This document shows positions 15,255 through 27,815 of a stretch of 35,802 bases of DNA, one piece after another; position 1 is the stretch's first letter; every line of letters begins with the position of its first letter. The translations under genes and the position numbers were made by a program. The stretch spans positions 1 to 35,802 of the forward strand of contig JAIXOF010000146.1 in assembly GCA_027486935.1 (NCBI GenBank), in the 5' to 3' direction. The notes beneath the pieces are model-generated. The model saw nothing but the letters and a program-made list of their open reading frames with translations, did not search any database and was not told where the DNA came from. The stretch is from Cyanobium sp. C1_MAG_00004 (GTDB taxonomy: Bacteria; Cyanobacteriota; Cyanobacteriia; PCC-6307; Cyanobiaceae).

Positions 15255-15430
15255 GGCACGGGCCCTGCTGGGCTGAACACATGGGGCCAATCCTATGGAG
15301 CCAGGCGACATCTCCAGGATGTGACCAAAGCCTGACCTGTCTGCAGACGCCACAGTTGGCCAGCAACCGGGAGGGTAAATTCAATGGTGTCGGATTGCGC
15401 GTCATCTGATGCAATCCGGCGGTTCGATGC

Positions 15431-17119
15431 GTGGGTGAAACAGATCGGGTGACTGCCATTCCCTCCCCCAGCTCTTCCGCACAACCTTCTGTCGCTGATC
15501 ACGGCAGACCTTCAGAACTGCGTGACGCTCAGAGGGTGCCGCCCCTGGTGCTGGCCATTCTTGATGGCTGGGGTTACAGCCCTGACGACAGCCACAACGC
15601 CATACGGGCTGCCGAAACTCCGGTCATGGACGCCCTTTGGCACGCCTACCCCCACACCCTGATCGAAGCCAGCGGCGGCTCGGTGGGATTGCCCGATGGC
15701 CAGATGGGCAATTCTGAGGTGGGGCATCTGACGATCGGTTCCGGCCGCATCATTCGCCAAGAACTGGTGCGCATCAGCCAGGCCGTACGCGATGGCTCCT
15801 TGGCGGCCAATCCAGCCCTCAACAACCTGGCTGACACCCTGCTGGAAGATCCAGGCACCCTCCACCTGATCGGACTGTGTTCGAACGGCGGCGTCCACAG
15901 CCATGTCAACCACCTGGGCGGGCTGTTGCAGTGGGCCGCCCAGCGCGGCCTCAGCGATGTCTGCATCCATGTGATCACCGACGGGCGGGACACCGCGCCC
16001 GGCAGCGCCCTCGGCTTCATCGAAACGGTTCAGGCCCAGATTGACGCCGCCGGGGTGGGGCGCATCGCCACCCTGTGCGGGCGTTACTGGGCCATGGACC
16101 GCGACAACCGCTGGGAGCGCACCGAAAAGGCCTACGCCCTGCTGTGTGAGCCCAGTGCGATCAGCGATCAGACTCCGGCCGAACTGCTGGACCGTTCCTA
16201 CGCCAGCGGCGTCAGCGACGAATTTCTCGAGCCGGTGCGCCTGGCCGAAGGGTTGATCAAAGCCGGCGATGGTGTCATCTGCTTCAACTTCAGGCCCGAT
16301 CGGGTCAGGCAACTGATCCGGGCCCTGGTGAACGATGACTTTCAGCCGTTTGAGCGCGAACGCATCGCACCCCTGTCGGTGGTCACCTTCACCCAGTACG
16401 AAAAGGGCCTGCCTGTGGCGGTGGCGTTCCCGCCCGAATCGCTGGACGGACTGCTCGGTCAGGTCGTCTCCGAGGCGGGCCTGCGCCAGTTCCGCACAGC
16501 CGAAACCGAGAAATACCCCCATGTCACCTACTTCATGAATGGGGGCATCGAACAGGCCTTCCCCGGAGAAGACAGGCATCTGGTGCCGTCGCCGCGGGTC
16601 GCGACCTACGACCAGTCCCCCGCGATGGCCGCTGAGCAGATCACCGACAACTGCATCGCGGCGATCAACAAGGGCATCTACTCCCTGGTGGTGATCAACT
16701 ACGCCAACCCCGACATGGTGGGCCACACCGGCCAGATGGAAGCCACCAAAACGGCGATCAACACCGTCGACCACTGCGTCGGCCGGCTGATGGAGGCCAC
16801 CAATCGCATGGGCGGCACCCTGCTGATCACAGCCGACCATGGCAATGCCGAGGTGATGGAGGGTCCGGACGGTCGGGCCTGGACAGCCCACACCACGAAC
16901 CCGGTGCCGGTGATCCTGGTTGAAGGGGAGCAACGCAAACTGCCGGGTCACGGCACAGCCGTGCAACTGCGCGAAGGCGGGGGGCTGGCCGACATCGCCC
17001 CAACCCTGCTTGAGATCCTGGGCCTGCCCCAGCCCCAGACCATGACCGGCTCAAGCCTGATCCAACCCGCCGGATCACCCACCAACCTGGGACGCATCCC
17101 CCAGACCCTGGGCCTCTAA
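15431..17119 (+). CDS. gpmI: 2,3-bisphosphoglycerate-independent phosphoglycerate mutase
   Basis: Interconverts 3- and 2-phosphoglycerate using two Mn2+; an alkaline-phosphatase-superfamily enzyme. 562 aa from the GTG at 15431. Metal and catalytic residues are visible: Asp in LAILDGWG, the phosphorylated Ser in QMGNSEVGH (Ser95), [19 protein letters not shown], and ADHGNAE. The start is uncertain. GTG at 15449 or at 15536 would also leave the domain intact, and GTG 15449 overlaps the TGA of a 22-codon upstream ORF (15384-15452). secG follows 9 bp after the stop. Confidence 0.95.
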   Translation: MGETDRVTAIPSPSSSAQPSVADHGRPSELRDAQRVPPLVLAILDGWGYSPDDSHNAIRAAETPVMDALWHAYPHTLIEASGGSVGLPDGQMGNSEVGHLTIGSGRIIRQELVRISQAVRDGSLAANPALNNLADTLLEDPGTLHLIGLCSNGGVHSHVNHLGGLLQWAAQRGLSDVCIHVITDGRDTAPGSALGFIETVQAQIDAAGVGRIATLCGRYWAMDRDNRWERTEKAYALLCEPSAISDQTPAELLDRSYASGVSDEFLEPVRLAEGLIKAGDGVICFNFRPDRVRQLIRALVNDDFQPFERERIAPLSVVTFTQYEKGLPVAVAFPPESLDGLLGQVVSEAGLRQFRTAETEKYPHVTYFMNGGIEQAFPGEDRHLVPSPRVATYDQSPAMAAEQITDNCIAAINKGIYSLVVINYANPDMVGHTGQMEATKTAINTVDHCVGRLMEATNRMGGTLLITADHGNAEVMEGPDGRAWTAHTTNPVPVILVEGEQRKLPGHGTAVQLREGGGLADIAPTLLEILGLPQPQTMTGSSLIQPAGSPTNLGRIPQTLGL

Positions 17120-17128
17120 CATCAACCA

Positions 17129-17359
17129 ATGCTCACTTCGATCGTGTCCTGGGTCTGGATCAGCAGTGGAGTGCTGCTGATCATTTCGGTGCTGTTGCAC
17201 AGCCCCAAGGGTGATGGCATGGGCGGTCTGGCTGCGAGCGGCGGCTCCATGTTCAGCAGCGCCCGCAGTGCCGAACAGACCCTCAACCGCATCAGCTGGA
17301 CGCTGTTGACAATCTTTCTGGCCCTGGCGGTGGTGTTGAGCGCCGGCTGGTTGAAGTAA
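17129..17359 (+). CDS. secG: Preprotein translocase subunit SecG
   Basis: 76-aa small membrane subunit of the SecYEG channel. Two transmembrane helices (about residues 4-22 and 55-73) are separated by the conserved cytosolic loop PKGDGMGGLAASGGSMFSSARSAEQTLNR. The length and topology are typical. It follows gpmI by 9 bp, so it is probably cotranscribed with it. Confidence 0.95.
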   Translation: MLTSIVSWVWISSGVLLIISVLLHSPKGDGMGGLAASGGSMFSSARSAEQTLNRISWTLLTIFLALAVVLSAGWLK

Positions 17360-17419
17360 GCAGGCTCACACACCCTCACGCCAACGGTCAGACTTTCGAG
17401 CGTCTGTTGTTTCTGACCC

Positions 17420-17905
17420 ATGGAGCGGCGCTCGCTGCTGACCGGCCTTTCTGCAGCCCTTTCGGGCATCCTGGCCCTTCCGAAGGGCGCTGAAGCGGCC
17501 AGCAACGCCAGTGATCCGGCCTGGAGGCTCAGTGACGCCCAATGGAAAGCACGGCTCAGCCCGGAGGCCTACCAGGTCCTGCGGCGCGAAGGGACCGAAC
17601 GCCCCTTCAGCAGCCCGCTCAACCGTGAAAAACGTGCCGGCACGTACCACTGCGCCGGTTGCGACCTGCCCCTGTTCAGCAGCAAGAGCAAATACGACAG
17701 CGGCACCGGCTGGCCCAGCTTCTGGCAGCCTCTGCCAGGCGCCTTGGGCACCACAATTGACTTCAAGCTGATCGTCCCGCGCACCGAATACCACTGCAAA
17801 CGCTGCGGTGGGCACCAGGGGCACGTCTTTGGTGATGGCCCCCGGCCCACCGGCAAGCGTTACTGCAACAACGGCGTGGCTCTGGTGTTCAAGCCAGCGA
17901 CCTGA
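17420..17905 (+). CDS. msrB: Peptide-methionine (R)-S-oxide reductase with N-terminal signal
   Basis: 161-aa repair enzyme that reduces methionine-R-sulfoxide in proteins. Zinc ligands are the two CxxC pairs (Cys78/81 and Cys126/129) and the catalytic Cys is Cys149 in GKRYC. The substrate pocket segment GTGWPSFW (96-103) is intact. The usual RYCxNSxxL end reads RYCNNGVALVF here. Residues 1-26 look like an export signal with RRSLLTG followed by an Ala-rich hydrophobic stretch ending AEA, suggesting a periplasmic or lumenal, possibly Tat-exported, enzyme. Confidence 0.93.
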   Translation: MERRSLLTGLSAALSGILALPKGAEAASNASDPAWRLSDAQWKARLSPEAYQVLRREGTERPFSSPLNREKRAGTYHCAGCDLPLFSSKSKYDSGTGWPSFWQPLPGALGTTIDFKLIVPRTEYHCKRCGGHQGHVFGDGPRPTGKRYCNNGVALVFKPAT

Positions 17906-17913
17906 ACCAACCC

Positions 17914-17936
17914 ACGAATTCAGCCCGTGAATTCGT
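17914..17936. terminator. Hairpin over the end of amt
   Basis: A perfect 9-bp inverted repeat (17914-17922 with 17928-17936) with a 5-nt loop sits between convergent msrB and amt and covers the amt stop codon. The stem is AT-containing, with no long T tract. It is a weak bidirectional terminator candidate. Confidence 0.45.
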
Positions 17937-19290
17937 TGTTGTAGGCCTCCTCGCCATGGGCATTGATGTCGAGACCCTGCTGTTCTTGGGCATCGGCAAC
18001 CCGTAACGGCATCAGCATGCGCAGCACCTGCAGGATCACAAACGTTCCCACGCCAACCCAGAGGAGGGTGAAACCGGCGGCCTTCAGTTGAATCACAAAC
18101 TGAGCCGGATTGCCGGCCAGCCAACCATTGGCGCCGGCGGGATTCACCGATCTCAGCGCCAACAGACCCGTCAGCAGGATGCCCAGACAGCCGGCCACGC
18201 CATGCACAGGCAGCACATCAAGGCTGTCGTCGAGCCTGGACCGGTTCTTGAGTTGCAGGGCCCAGTAACTGAAAACCGCCGCCGCAAAACCAATCAGCAG
18301 GGCCCCCATGGGACTGACAAAACCGGCTGCGGGGGTGATCGCCACCAGACCAGCCACCGCACCCGTCGCCACACCGACTGCCGTGGGCTTACCCCGTTGC
18401 CAGGTTTCAAGCAGCATCCAGCCCAGGGCGGCTGCCGCACCAGCGGTGTTGGTGGTCAGGCAGGCCAAGGAAGCCAGGTTGCCGGCCACCAAGCCACTAC
18501 CGCCATTGAAGCCGAACCAGCCGAACCAGAGCAGGCCCGCACCCAGCAGGATGAAGGGCACGTTGTGGGGCGGGGCATTGTGCTGGGGGTGGTTGCGGCG
18601 ACGGCCCACCACCGAAGCGGTCACGGCCGCGCCCACACCAGAGGCCATCTCAACCACCAGCCCCCCGGCAAAGTCGAGGGCGCCCAAGCCTTCAACGCCC
18701 AGGAAGCCGCCTGGCCCCCAGACCATGTGGGCCAGGGGCAGGTAGATGAAGGTGCTCCAAAGCAGAACAAACACCATCCAGGCCCGGAAGTTCATGCGCT
18801 CCACCACCGCTCCTGAGATCAGGGCGGGGGTGATGATCGCAAAAGTCAGTTGAAAGAAAGCCACGGCGCCGTGGCTCAACTGGCCGTCGCCATAGGGGGC
18901 GGACCAGTTACTTAGTCCCGCCCACTGCAGCCCCCCGATGAACGGAGCCAGGGGACCGCTGCCGGGTGAAAAAGCGAGGCTGTACCCAAACAGCACCCAG
19001 AGCACGCTGACAAGCCCCATGGCGGCAAAGCTCATCACCATCGTGTTCAGCACGTTGCGACTGCGCACGAACCCCGCATAGAACAGGGCCAGGGCCGGCG
19101 TCATCATCAGCACCAGAGCAGCGCAGAGCAGCACAAAGCCGTTGTTGGCACTGCGCAAACCCGCATCCACCGTCAGCAACAGCACCACAACCACCGCAAA
19201 AGTGAGCCAACCCTGCTGAATCACACCCCCCTTCCCGGTATCAACGGCTACAGAAGCTGCGATTTCGGTCGCAACCGTGACAGCGGACAT
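17920..19290 (-). CDS. amt: Ammonium transporter (Amt/MEP family) with altered twin-His motif
   Basis: 456 aa from the ATG at 19290 (a TTG eight codons upstream is also open). A polytopic inner-membrane protein with about 11-12 helices that conducts ammonium. Family signatures are ALFYAGFVRSRNVLN, the SGAVVERMNFRAW stretch, GGLGALDFAGG-like (LGALDFAGG) and LDVLPVHGVAGCLGI. The second pore histidine (His363) is present. The first member of the pore pair is Glu214 (codon 18649-18651, GAG) in GGLVVEMASG, where most Amt proteins have VVH. The preceding Asp of DFAGG is kept. No clear NtcA site was found in the short space to the groEL terminator. Confidence 0.93.
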   Translation of the reverse strand: MSAVTVATEIAASVAVDTGKGGVIQQGWLTFAVVVVLLLTVDAGLRSANNGFVLLCAALVLMMTPALALFYAGFVRSRNVLNTMVMSFAAMGLVSVLWVLFGYSLAFSPGSGPLAPFIGGLQWAGLSNWSAPYGDGQLSHGAVAFFQLTFAIITPALISGAVVERMNFRAWMVFVLLWSTFIYLPLAHMVWGPGGFLGVEGLGALDFAGGLVVEMASGVGAAVTASVVGRRRNHPQHNAPPHNVPFILLGAGLLWFGWFGFNGGSGLVAGNLASLACLTTNTAGAAAALGWMLLETWQRGKPTAVGVATGAVAGLVAITPAAGFVSPMGALLIGFAAAVFSYWALQLKNRSRLDDSLDVLPVHGVAGCLGILLTGLLALRSVNPAGANGWLAGNPAQFVIQLKAAGFTLLWVGVGTFVILQVLRMLMPLRVADAQEQQGLDINAHGEEAYNNEFTG

Positions 19291-19337
19291 CCAGGCCCAA
19301 CAGGGCGGTTGCAAATCACGGCCAGCGGGAGGCCCAT

Positions 19338-19361
19338 AAAAAAGGAGGGCCGAAGCCCTCC
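19338..19361 (-). terminator. Intrinsic terminator of groESL
   Basis: On the minus strand a 7-bp stem (19355-19361 with 19344-19350) with a TTCG tetraloop is followed by six Ts (19343-19338). It lies 41 bp after the groEL stop. Confidence 0.9.
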
Positions 19362-19401
19362 TGAAGACCGTGGATGCAGGATCCCCGATCCTGGTCCTGA
19401 C

Positions 19402-21113
<1,712 letters not shown>

Positions 21114-21125
21114 GCAGGACCGGAT

Positions 21126-21437
21126 TCAGTTGACGACGGCGAGGATGTCCTTCTCGGACAGCAGCACGTACTCGTCGGTGCCGAGCTTGATGTCGGTGCC
21201 GGCGTACTTGCTGTAGAGGACCTTGTCGCCGATGCTCACTTCAGGAGCCTGGCGGCTGCCGTCGTCGTTGCGCTTGCCGGGGCCCACCTGAACCACCTCA
21301 CCCACCTGGGGCTTTTCCTTGGCGGTATCAGGCAGAAGGATGCCGCCGGCGGTCTTTTCCTCCGATTCGGACACCTTGATGAAAATGCGATCTCCGAGGG
21401 GCTTGACCGTGGAGACGCTGAGAGAAACAGCTGCCAT
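21126..21437 (-). CDS. groS: Co-chaperonin GroES (10 kDa)
   Basis: 103 aa from the ATG at 21437. It forms the heptameric lid of GroEL. Characteristic parts are [11 protein letters not shown], the mobile loop [30 protein letters not shown], and [28 protein letters not shown]. The frame continues upstream, but the family start and the CIRCE operator position fix this ATG. It is the first gene of the heat-shock operon. Confidence 0.97.
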   Translation of the reverse strand: MAAVSLSVSTVKPLGDRIFIKVSESEEKTAGGILLPDTAKEKPQVGEVVQVGPGKRNDDGSRQAPEVSIGDKVLYSKYAGTDIKLGTDEYVLLSEKDILAVVN

Positions 21438-21515
21438 GGATCGAGGCGTGAATGACTTGCAAGGGCAGGCGCCGAAGGCGCCGTGGATGATCGTCTGACC
21501 AGCCCAATGCTGATC

Positions 21516-21540
21516 TGGCACTCTCATCCAACGAGTGCCA
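21516..21540 (-). promoter_or_regulatory. CIRCE operator (HrcA-type) upstream of groESL
   Basis: TGGCACTC, a 9-nt spacer (21524-21532) and GAGTGCCA form a perfect 8-bp inverted repeat. This matches the CIRCE arrangement (GCACTC-N9-GAGTGC core). It lies about 80 bp upstream of the groES start. HrcA repression of groESL is well established for cyanobacteria with this element; hrcA itself is not in the window. Confidence 0.9.
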
Positions 21541-21625
21541 ACTTATGGGCACGGCCCGCAGGCTGGCCAGGCCCTGGCTGTGCGGGTGACCGAACCGCCC
21601 CGGATGGGCCTGGGTGCGGTGGTAG

Positions 21626-23146
<1,521 letters not shown>

Positions 23147-23151
23147 TCGCC

Positions 23152-23559
23152 ATGACCCTGACCTTGCGTGTTCTCGCTCCTGACCAGAGCATCTACGACG
23201 GAACTGCCGATGAGGTGATCCTGCCCAGTCTCACTGGGCAGATGGGCATTCTCACCGGGCATGTAACCATGCTGACCGCCATCGACAGCGGCGTGGTTCG
23301 CGTCCGTGACGGCAGCAGCTGGGCCTCCATCGCTGTGATGGGTGGCTTTGCCGAAGTCGAAGACAATGCGGTGACCGTGCTGGTCAACGCAGCCGAGCTT
23401 GGCAGCTCGATTGATGCTGCATCCGCTGAAGCTGCTTTTGAAGCCGCCAAGCAGGCTGCCGCCACGTTTGAAGGCAAGCCAGCAAGCCCTGAAAAAGTCA
23501 AATCTCAGCAGGAGCTTGCCCAGGCCCGAGCTCGGATGTTGGCCAGCAAAGGCGCCTGA
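23152..23559 (+). CDS. atpC: ATP synthase F1 subunit epsilon
   Basis: 135-aa regulatory subunit of the F1 stalk. An N-terminal beta-barrel (LTLRVLAPDQSIYDGTADEVILPSLTGQMGILTGH) is followed by a C-terminal two-helix region rich in Ala (ASAEAAFEAAKQAAATFEG). The ATG at 23152 is preferred over an upstream in-frame codon by family alignment. It lies 5 bp after atpD and is followed by an intrinsic terminator. Confidence 0.96.
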   Translation: MTLTLRVLAPDQSIYDGTADEVILPSLTGQMGILTGHVTMLTAIDSGVVRVRDGSSWASIAVMGGFAEVEDNAVTVLVNAAELGSSIDAASAEAAFEAAKQAAATFEGKPASPEKVKSQQELAQARARMLASKGA

Positions 23560-23602
23560 TCACAGCTGTTCTAACTACAATCTCAATCTAATTTGATTGT
23601 TG

Positions 23603-23629
23603 AAGCGCCCATTCAGGGCGCTTTTTTTT
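23603..23629 (+). terminator. Intrinsic terminator of atpDC
   Basis: An 8-bp stem (23603-23610 with 23616-23623) with a 5-nt loop runs into eight Ts (23622-23629). It lies 44 bp after the atpC stop. Confidence 0.93.
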
Positions 23630-23691
23630 GGGCAGTTCCTTGGTACCGATGACCTCTGCCTAACTAACCGCTTGGTTCCCAGACAGAAACC

Positions 23692-23720
23692 AAAAAAAAG
23701 CGCTCCCGAAAGGGAGCGCT
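23692..23720 (-). terminator. Intrinsic terminator of the PSRP-3 gene
   Basis: On the minus strand a 9-bp stem (23712-23720 with 23699-23707) with a TTTC loop is followed by eight Ts. It lies about 40 bp after the PSRP-3 stop, facing the atpDC terminator. Confidence 0.92.
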
Positions 23721-23760
23721 GCAGAAACTGTCGTAGTCAGAACGAACTGGGCCGGCCGAA

Positions 23761-24279
<519 letters not shown>

Positions 24280-24314
24280 CTACCAGCCGAACTGCCAGGC
24301 AATCACTGCCTTCC

Positions 24315-25097
24315 TTGGAAACACCCCGTGCCGTGCTGCTGCTGGACATCGACGGTGTGATCCGCGATGTGGGCGGCAGCTACCGCCGCGCCCTGGCCGA
24401 GACGGTGCACCATTACAGCGGCTGGCGTCCCGATCCGGCGACGATCGACAGCCTCAAGGCCGAAGGCCGCTGGAACAACGACTGGGACGCCAGTCTCGAG
24501 TTGCTGCGGCGCCGGGGGCAAATCCCCCTGCCACCATTTGCAGCCCTGGTCGAGGTCTTCAGCGGCTTCTACTTTGGCGGCGATCCCGATGGCGATCCTG
24601 GCCAGTGGCAAGGGTTCATCGGCGATGAGCCCCTGCTGGTGGATGGGGCATTCTTTGCTGGCCTCAACGCCGCCGGCATCGCCTGGGGCTTTGTGAGCGG
24701 CGCCGAACCGCCTTCGGCCCGCTATGTGCTCGAGCAGCGTCTGGGGCTAAGCGATCCCCCCCTGATCGCCATGGGCGACGCCCCTGACAAACCCGACCCG
24801 ACGGGCTTGCTGCGGCTGGCTGGCCAGCTGCTCGCCCGCCAGGGCGCCACCGGCCTGGGTGTAGGCGCCCCGCCGATCGTTTACCTGGGCGACACAGTGG
24901 CCGACGTCCAGACCGTGCTCAATGCCCGTGCTGTGATGCCCGAGCTGAACCTGGTCAGCCTGGCCGTGGCTCCGCCGCATCTGCACGGGAGCGACGCGCG
25001 GGCCAATTACGAAAGCCGGCTGCGCCAGGCTGGAGCCGACACGGTGGTGGGCAGCACATCAGAAACCCTGGACTGGCTGCAGCGTGCGCTGGTCTGA
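24315..25097 (+). CDS. HAD-superfamily IA hydrolase, TIGR01548 type
   Basis: 260 aa from a TTG start; a GTG six codons later is the alternative. HAD motif I is DIDGVIRD (residues 11-18), motif II is around FVSGAEPP, the motif III Lys is in GDAPDKPDP, and motif IV is YLGDTVADVQ. The cap region contains WNNDWDASLELLRRRG, typical of the TIGR01548 group found mainly in cyanobacteria and archaea. It is probably a small-molecule phosphatase; the substrate is unknown (inference). The gene ends 8 bp from the convergent pepP. Confidence 0.88.
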   Translation: METPRAVLLLDIDGVIRDVGGSYRRALAETVHHYSGWRPDPATIDSLKAEGRWNNDWDASLELLRRRGQIPLPPFAALVEVFSGFYFGGDPDGDPGQWQGFIGDEPLLVDGAFFAGLNAAGIAWGFVSGAEPPSARYVLEQRLGLSDPPLIAMGDAPDKPDPTGLLRLAGQLLARQGATGLGVGAPPIVYLGDTVADVQTVLNARAVMPELNLVSLAVAPPHLHGSDARANYESRLRQAGADTVVGSTSETLDWLQRALV

Positions 25098-25105
25098 GGG
25101 CGCTC

Positions 25106-26452
25106 TCAGCGCTCCATCGCCGCCGCAGCCTTGAGGGCGCCAGCGGTGAGCACCTCGTGGCCGCGCTCACTGACGGCCACATCGTCTTCGATACGAATGC
25201 CGATGCCCTTCCAGCGCCCGTCGATGGCGGGCTGCCCCTCGGGCACGGGCAGGCGGTCGCTGATGTACAGACCGGGCTCCACAGTGAGCACCATGCCGGT
25301 CTCCAGCTCGACGTGGTGCTCACCCAGGCGGTAAGCACCCACGTCGTGCACATCGAGACCCAGCCAGTGGCCCGTGCGGTGCATGTAAAGGTGCCGGTAG
25401 GCGCCCTGCTCGATCAGGCCATCGACCTCGCCGACCAGCAGTCCCAGATCCACCAGACCACTGACCAGCACCCGCAGCGCCGTGTCGTGCACCCCCTCGG
25501 CGGTGAAGCCGGGCTTCACCGAGGCGACGGCCGCCTCCTGGGCGACCAGCACCAGGTCATAGAGGGCCCGTTGCTCACCTGAAAAGCGGCCCCCCACCGG
25601 AAAGGTGCGGGTGATATCACCGTTGTAGTAGTCAGCCAGGCTGCAGCCGGCGTCGATCAGCAGCAGATCGCCGTCACGCAGGACGCCGGTGTTGGCGGTG
25701 TAATGCAGCACGCAGGCGTTGTCGCCGCCGGCCACGATCGAGCCGTAGGCGGGCCCGCGGGCCCCCTGCTCCAAAAAATGCTGCTCGATCACCGCCTGCA
25801 CCTGGCGCTCGGACAGGCCGGGCCGGGCCACCTGACGGGCCAGCTCGTGGGCCTCGGCCGAGATGCGCGCCGCCTCGCGCAGGCGCGCAAGCTCCTCAGG
25901 GGTCTTGCGCAGCCGCAAGGCATGCAACAGCGGATCGGGCGCCACCAGGCCCAGGGCCGCATGGCCGTTGCGGGGGGCCCGGTCGAGCTGGGCCGCCCAG
26001 GCTGCGATCACCAGCGGTTCAACCCGGGGGTGCTTGCCGACCCGAAAGGCGATGCCGTCGGCGCCCTTGAGGTAGTCGGCCAGTCGCTCGCCCAGCTCGG
26101 CGATCGGGTGGGCAATGTCAGCACCGAAGCGCTCCACGGCGCCCTCGGTGCCCCAGCGAAAGCCGTGCCACACCTCGGCGCTGGCCTCGCGGGGCTGCAC
26201 GAACAGCACAAACCGCTCGCCGGGGTCACGGTGCGGCAGGAACAGGGCCACCGCGTCGGGCTCATCGAAACCGGTCAGGTACCAGAAATCGCTGTGCTGG
26301 CGGAACGGCCACTCGCAATCGGCGTGGTGCACCGCCAGCGGCGCCGCCGGGATCACTGCCGCCGCACTGCCCAGGGCCTCAACAAAGCGGGCCCGCCGTT
26401 GGGCGAACAGCACCGGTTGCTGCAGGGGATCGAGGGGCTGGGAGGTCGGCAT
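25106..26452 (-). CDS. pepP: Xaa-Pro aminopeptidase (aminopeptidase P)
   Basis: 448-aa dinuclear-Mn metallopeptidase that removes an N-terminal residue preceding proline. The five pita-bread metal ligands are present: Asp267, Asp279, His362, Glu392 and Glu422. The N-terminal creatinase-like domain (residues 1-170) includes FWYLTGFDEPDAVALF as in E. coli PepP. HRTGHWLGLDVHDVG is the catalytic His segment. It is transcribed divergently from the GTPase-nadD-nadE operon with about 50 bp between starts. Confidence 0.94.
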   Translation of the reverse strand: MPTSQPLDPLQQPVLFAQRRARFVEALGSAAAVIPAAPLAVHHADCEWPFRQHSDFWYLTGFDEPDAVALFLPHRDPGERFVLFVQPREASAEVWHGFRWGTEGAVERFGADIAHPIAELGERLADYLKGADGIAFRVGKHPRVEPLVIAAWAAQLDRAPRNGHAALGLVAPDPLLHALRLRKTPEELARLREAARISAEAHELARQVARPGLSERQVQAVIEQHFLEQGARGPAYGSIVAGGDNACVLHYTANTGVLRDGDLLLIDAGCSLADYYNGDITRTFPVGGRFSGEQRALYDLVLVAQEAAVASVKPGFTAEGVHDTALRVLVSGLVDLGLLVGEVDGLIEQGAYRHLYMHRTGHWLGLDVHDVGAYRLGEHHVELETGMVLTVEPGLYISDRLPVPEGQPAIDGRWKGIGIRIEDDVAVSERGHEVLTAGALKAAAAMER

Positions 26453-26501
26453 GGACCCATAACTACGGCAGACTCAGCATGTCTGCGCCGCGGCCCGGCC
26501 G

Positions 26502-27815
26502 TTGCCCCAGGTCCCCTCCACCCCCGAGCGCTGCCGACTGCTGCTGGCGCACTGGCGCGGCGGACTCGTTCTCGATCGGCGCGAGCAGGGTCTGCTGGCC
26601 GGGCGGCTGCGGCTGCTGGACCAGCAGCTGGCGCGACTGCAGCAGCGGCGTTTGCGGTTGGCCGTGTTCGGCCGGGTGGGGGTGGGCAAGTCGAGCCTGC
26701 TCAATGCCCTGCTGGGGCAGTCGCGCTTTGCCACCGATGTGGCCCATGGCTGCACCCGGCGCCAGCAGCTGGCCCCGTGGCCTGTCGCCATCGACGGGCT
26801 GGCCGGGGTGGACCTGGTCGACACCCCGGGCATCGATGAAATCGCCGACGCCGGCCGGGCACGGCTGGCGGCACGGCTGGCGCTGAACGCCGATCTGGTG
26901 CTGCTGGTGCTCGATGGCGATCTCAACCGGGTCGAGCTGGATGCCCTTGAACAACTGGCGGCCAGCGGCAAACCGCTGCTGCTGGTGCTGAACCGCTGTG
27001 ACTGCTGGAGTCAGAACGAACAGCAGGAGCTGATCACCAGCATTCGCCGCCGCCTGCCGCCGGCCCAGCGGGACGTGACGCTGGTGACCGCAGCCGCCGC
27101 CCCGCGCCAACCGACGGTGCTGGCCGATGGCCGGGTGCGCAGCCAACCGGGGACGCCCGATGTGGGGGCCCTGCAGCAGACCCTGGTGTCCCTGCTGCAG
27201 GCCGAGGGCGAACTGCTGCTGGCCCTGGGTGCCCTGGTCAGCGCCGACCGATTTCAACAGGCGCTACAGCAGGGACGGCTGTTGCGCAGCCGCCAGGCGG
27301 CCCAGAGCCTGATCGGCCGTTTTGCCGCACTCAAGGCCAGCGGTGTGGCGGCCAACCCCCTGCCGCTGCTGGATCTGGCCGGCGGGATCGCCTGCGACAC
27401 AGCGCTGGTGTTGCAGCTGTCCCAGCTCTATGGCCTGCCGCTGCAAGGCAAGGGCGCCCGGGCGCTGCTGGCCAGGCTGTCGGGCCAGAACGCTCTGCTG
27501 GGGGGCGCCCAGCTGGGCATTCAACTGTTGCTGGGCGGGCTGCGGCAGCTGCTGCTGCTGGCGGCACCGCTCAGCGGCGGCCTGAGCCTGGCACCGGCGG
27601 CACCGGTGGCCCTGGCCCAGGCCGCTCTGGCCGTGCACACCACCCGACGCACCGGGGCCCTGGCCGCCGCCGCCCTGCTCAACAGCGCCCAGCGCGGCCC
27701 CAAACCCGGGGCGCTGCTGGCACGGCTGGTGCGCCATGACCCGGCAGCCCGGGCCTGGCTGCAGAGCTGGCAGCCACCGGCGACCAACGCACCACTGCAC
27801 AGCCTGCTGCCATGA
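26502..27815 (+). CDS. Membrane-associated Era-like GTPase (DUF697-type C-terminus)
   Basis: 437 aa from a TTG at 26502, the first start after an in-frame stop at 26460; an ATG at 26479 is out of frame. The G domain has G1 GRVGVGKS (57-64), G3 DTPG (107-110), and G4 NRCD (164-167). An unusually Leu/Arg/Gln-rich helix precedes it. The C-terminal third (about 320-420) is hydrophobic, with Gly-rich helices like DUF697 membrane regions. The cellular role is unknown. Its stop overlaps the nadD ATG (ATGA), so it is coupled to NAD synthesis genes. Confidence 0.88.
   Translation: MPQVPSTPERCRLLLAHWRGGLVLDRREQGLLAGRLRLLDQQLARLQQRRLRLAVFGRVGVGKSSLLNALLGQSRFATDVAHGCTRRQQLAPWPVAIDGLAGVDLVDTPGIDEIADAGRARLAARLALNADLVLLVLDGDLNRVELDALEQLAASGKPLLLVLNRCDCWSQNEQQELITSIRRRLPPAQRDVTLVTAAAAPRQPTVLADGRVRSQPGTPDVGALQQTLVSLLQAEGELLLALGALVSADRFQQALQQGRLLRSRQAAQSLIGRFAALKASGVAANPLPLLDLAGGIACDTALVLQLSQLYGLPLQGKGARALLARLSGQNALLGGAQLGIQLLLGGLRQLLLLAAPLSGGLSLAPAAPVALAQAALAVHTTRRTGALAAAALLNSAQRGPKPGALLARLVRHDPAARAWLQSWQPPATNAPLHSLLP

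Noticed and set aside
15512..16966. A 484-codon minus-strand open frame opposite gpmI.
   Set aside because: A shadow frame of a well-identified enzyme gene with skewed His/Gln/Val composition.
23560..23760. Possible small RNA between atpC and the PSRP-3 gene.
   Set aside because: The 201 bp are explained by two facing intrinsic terminators; nothing else structured was found.
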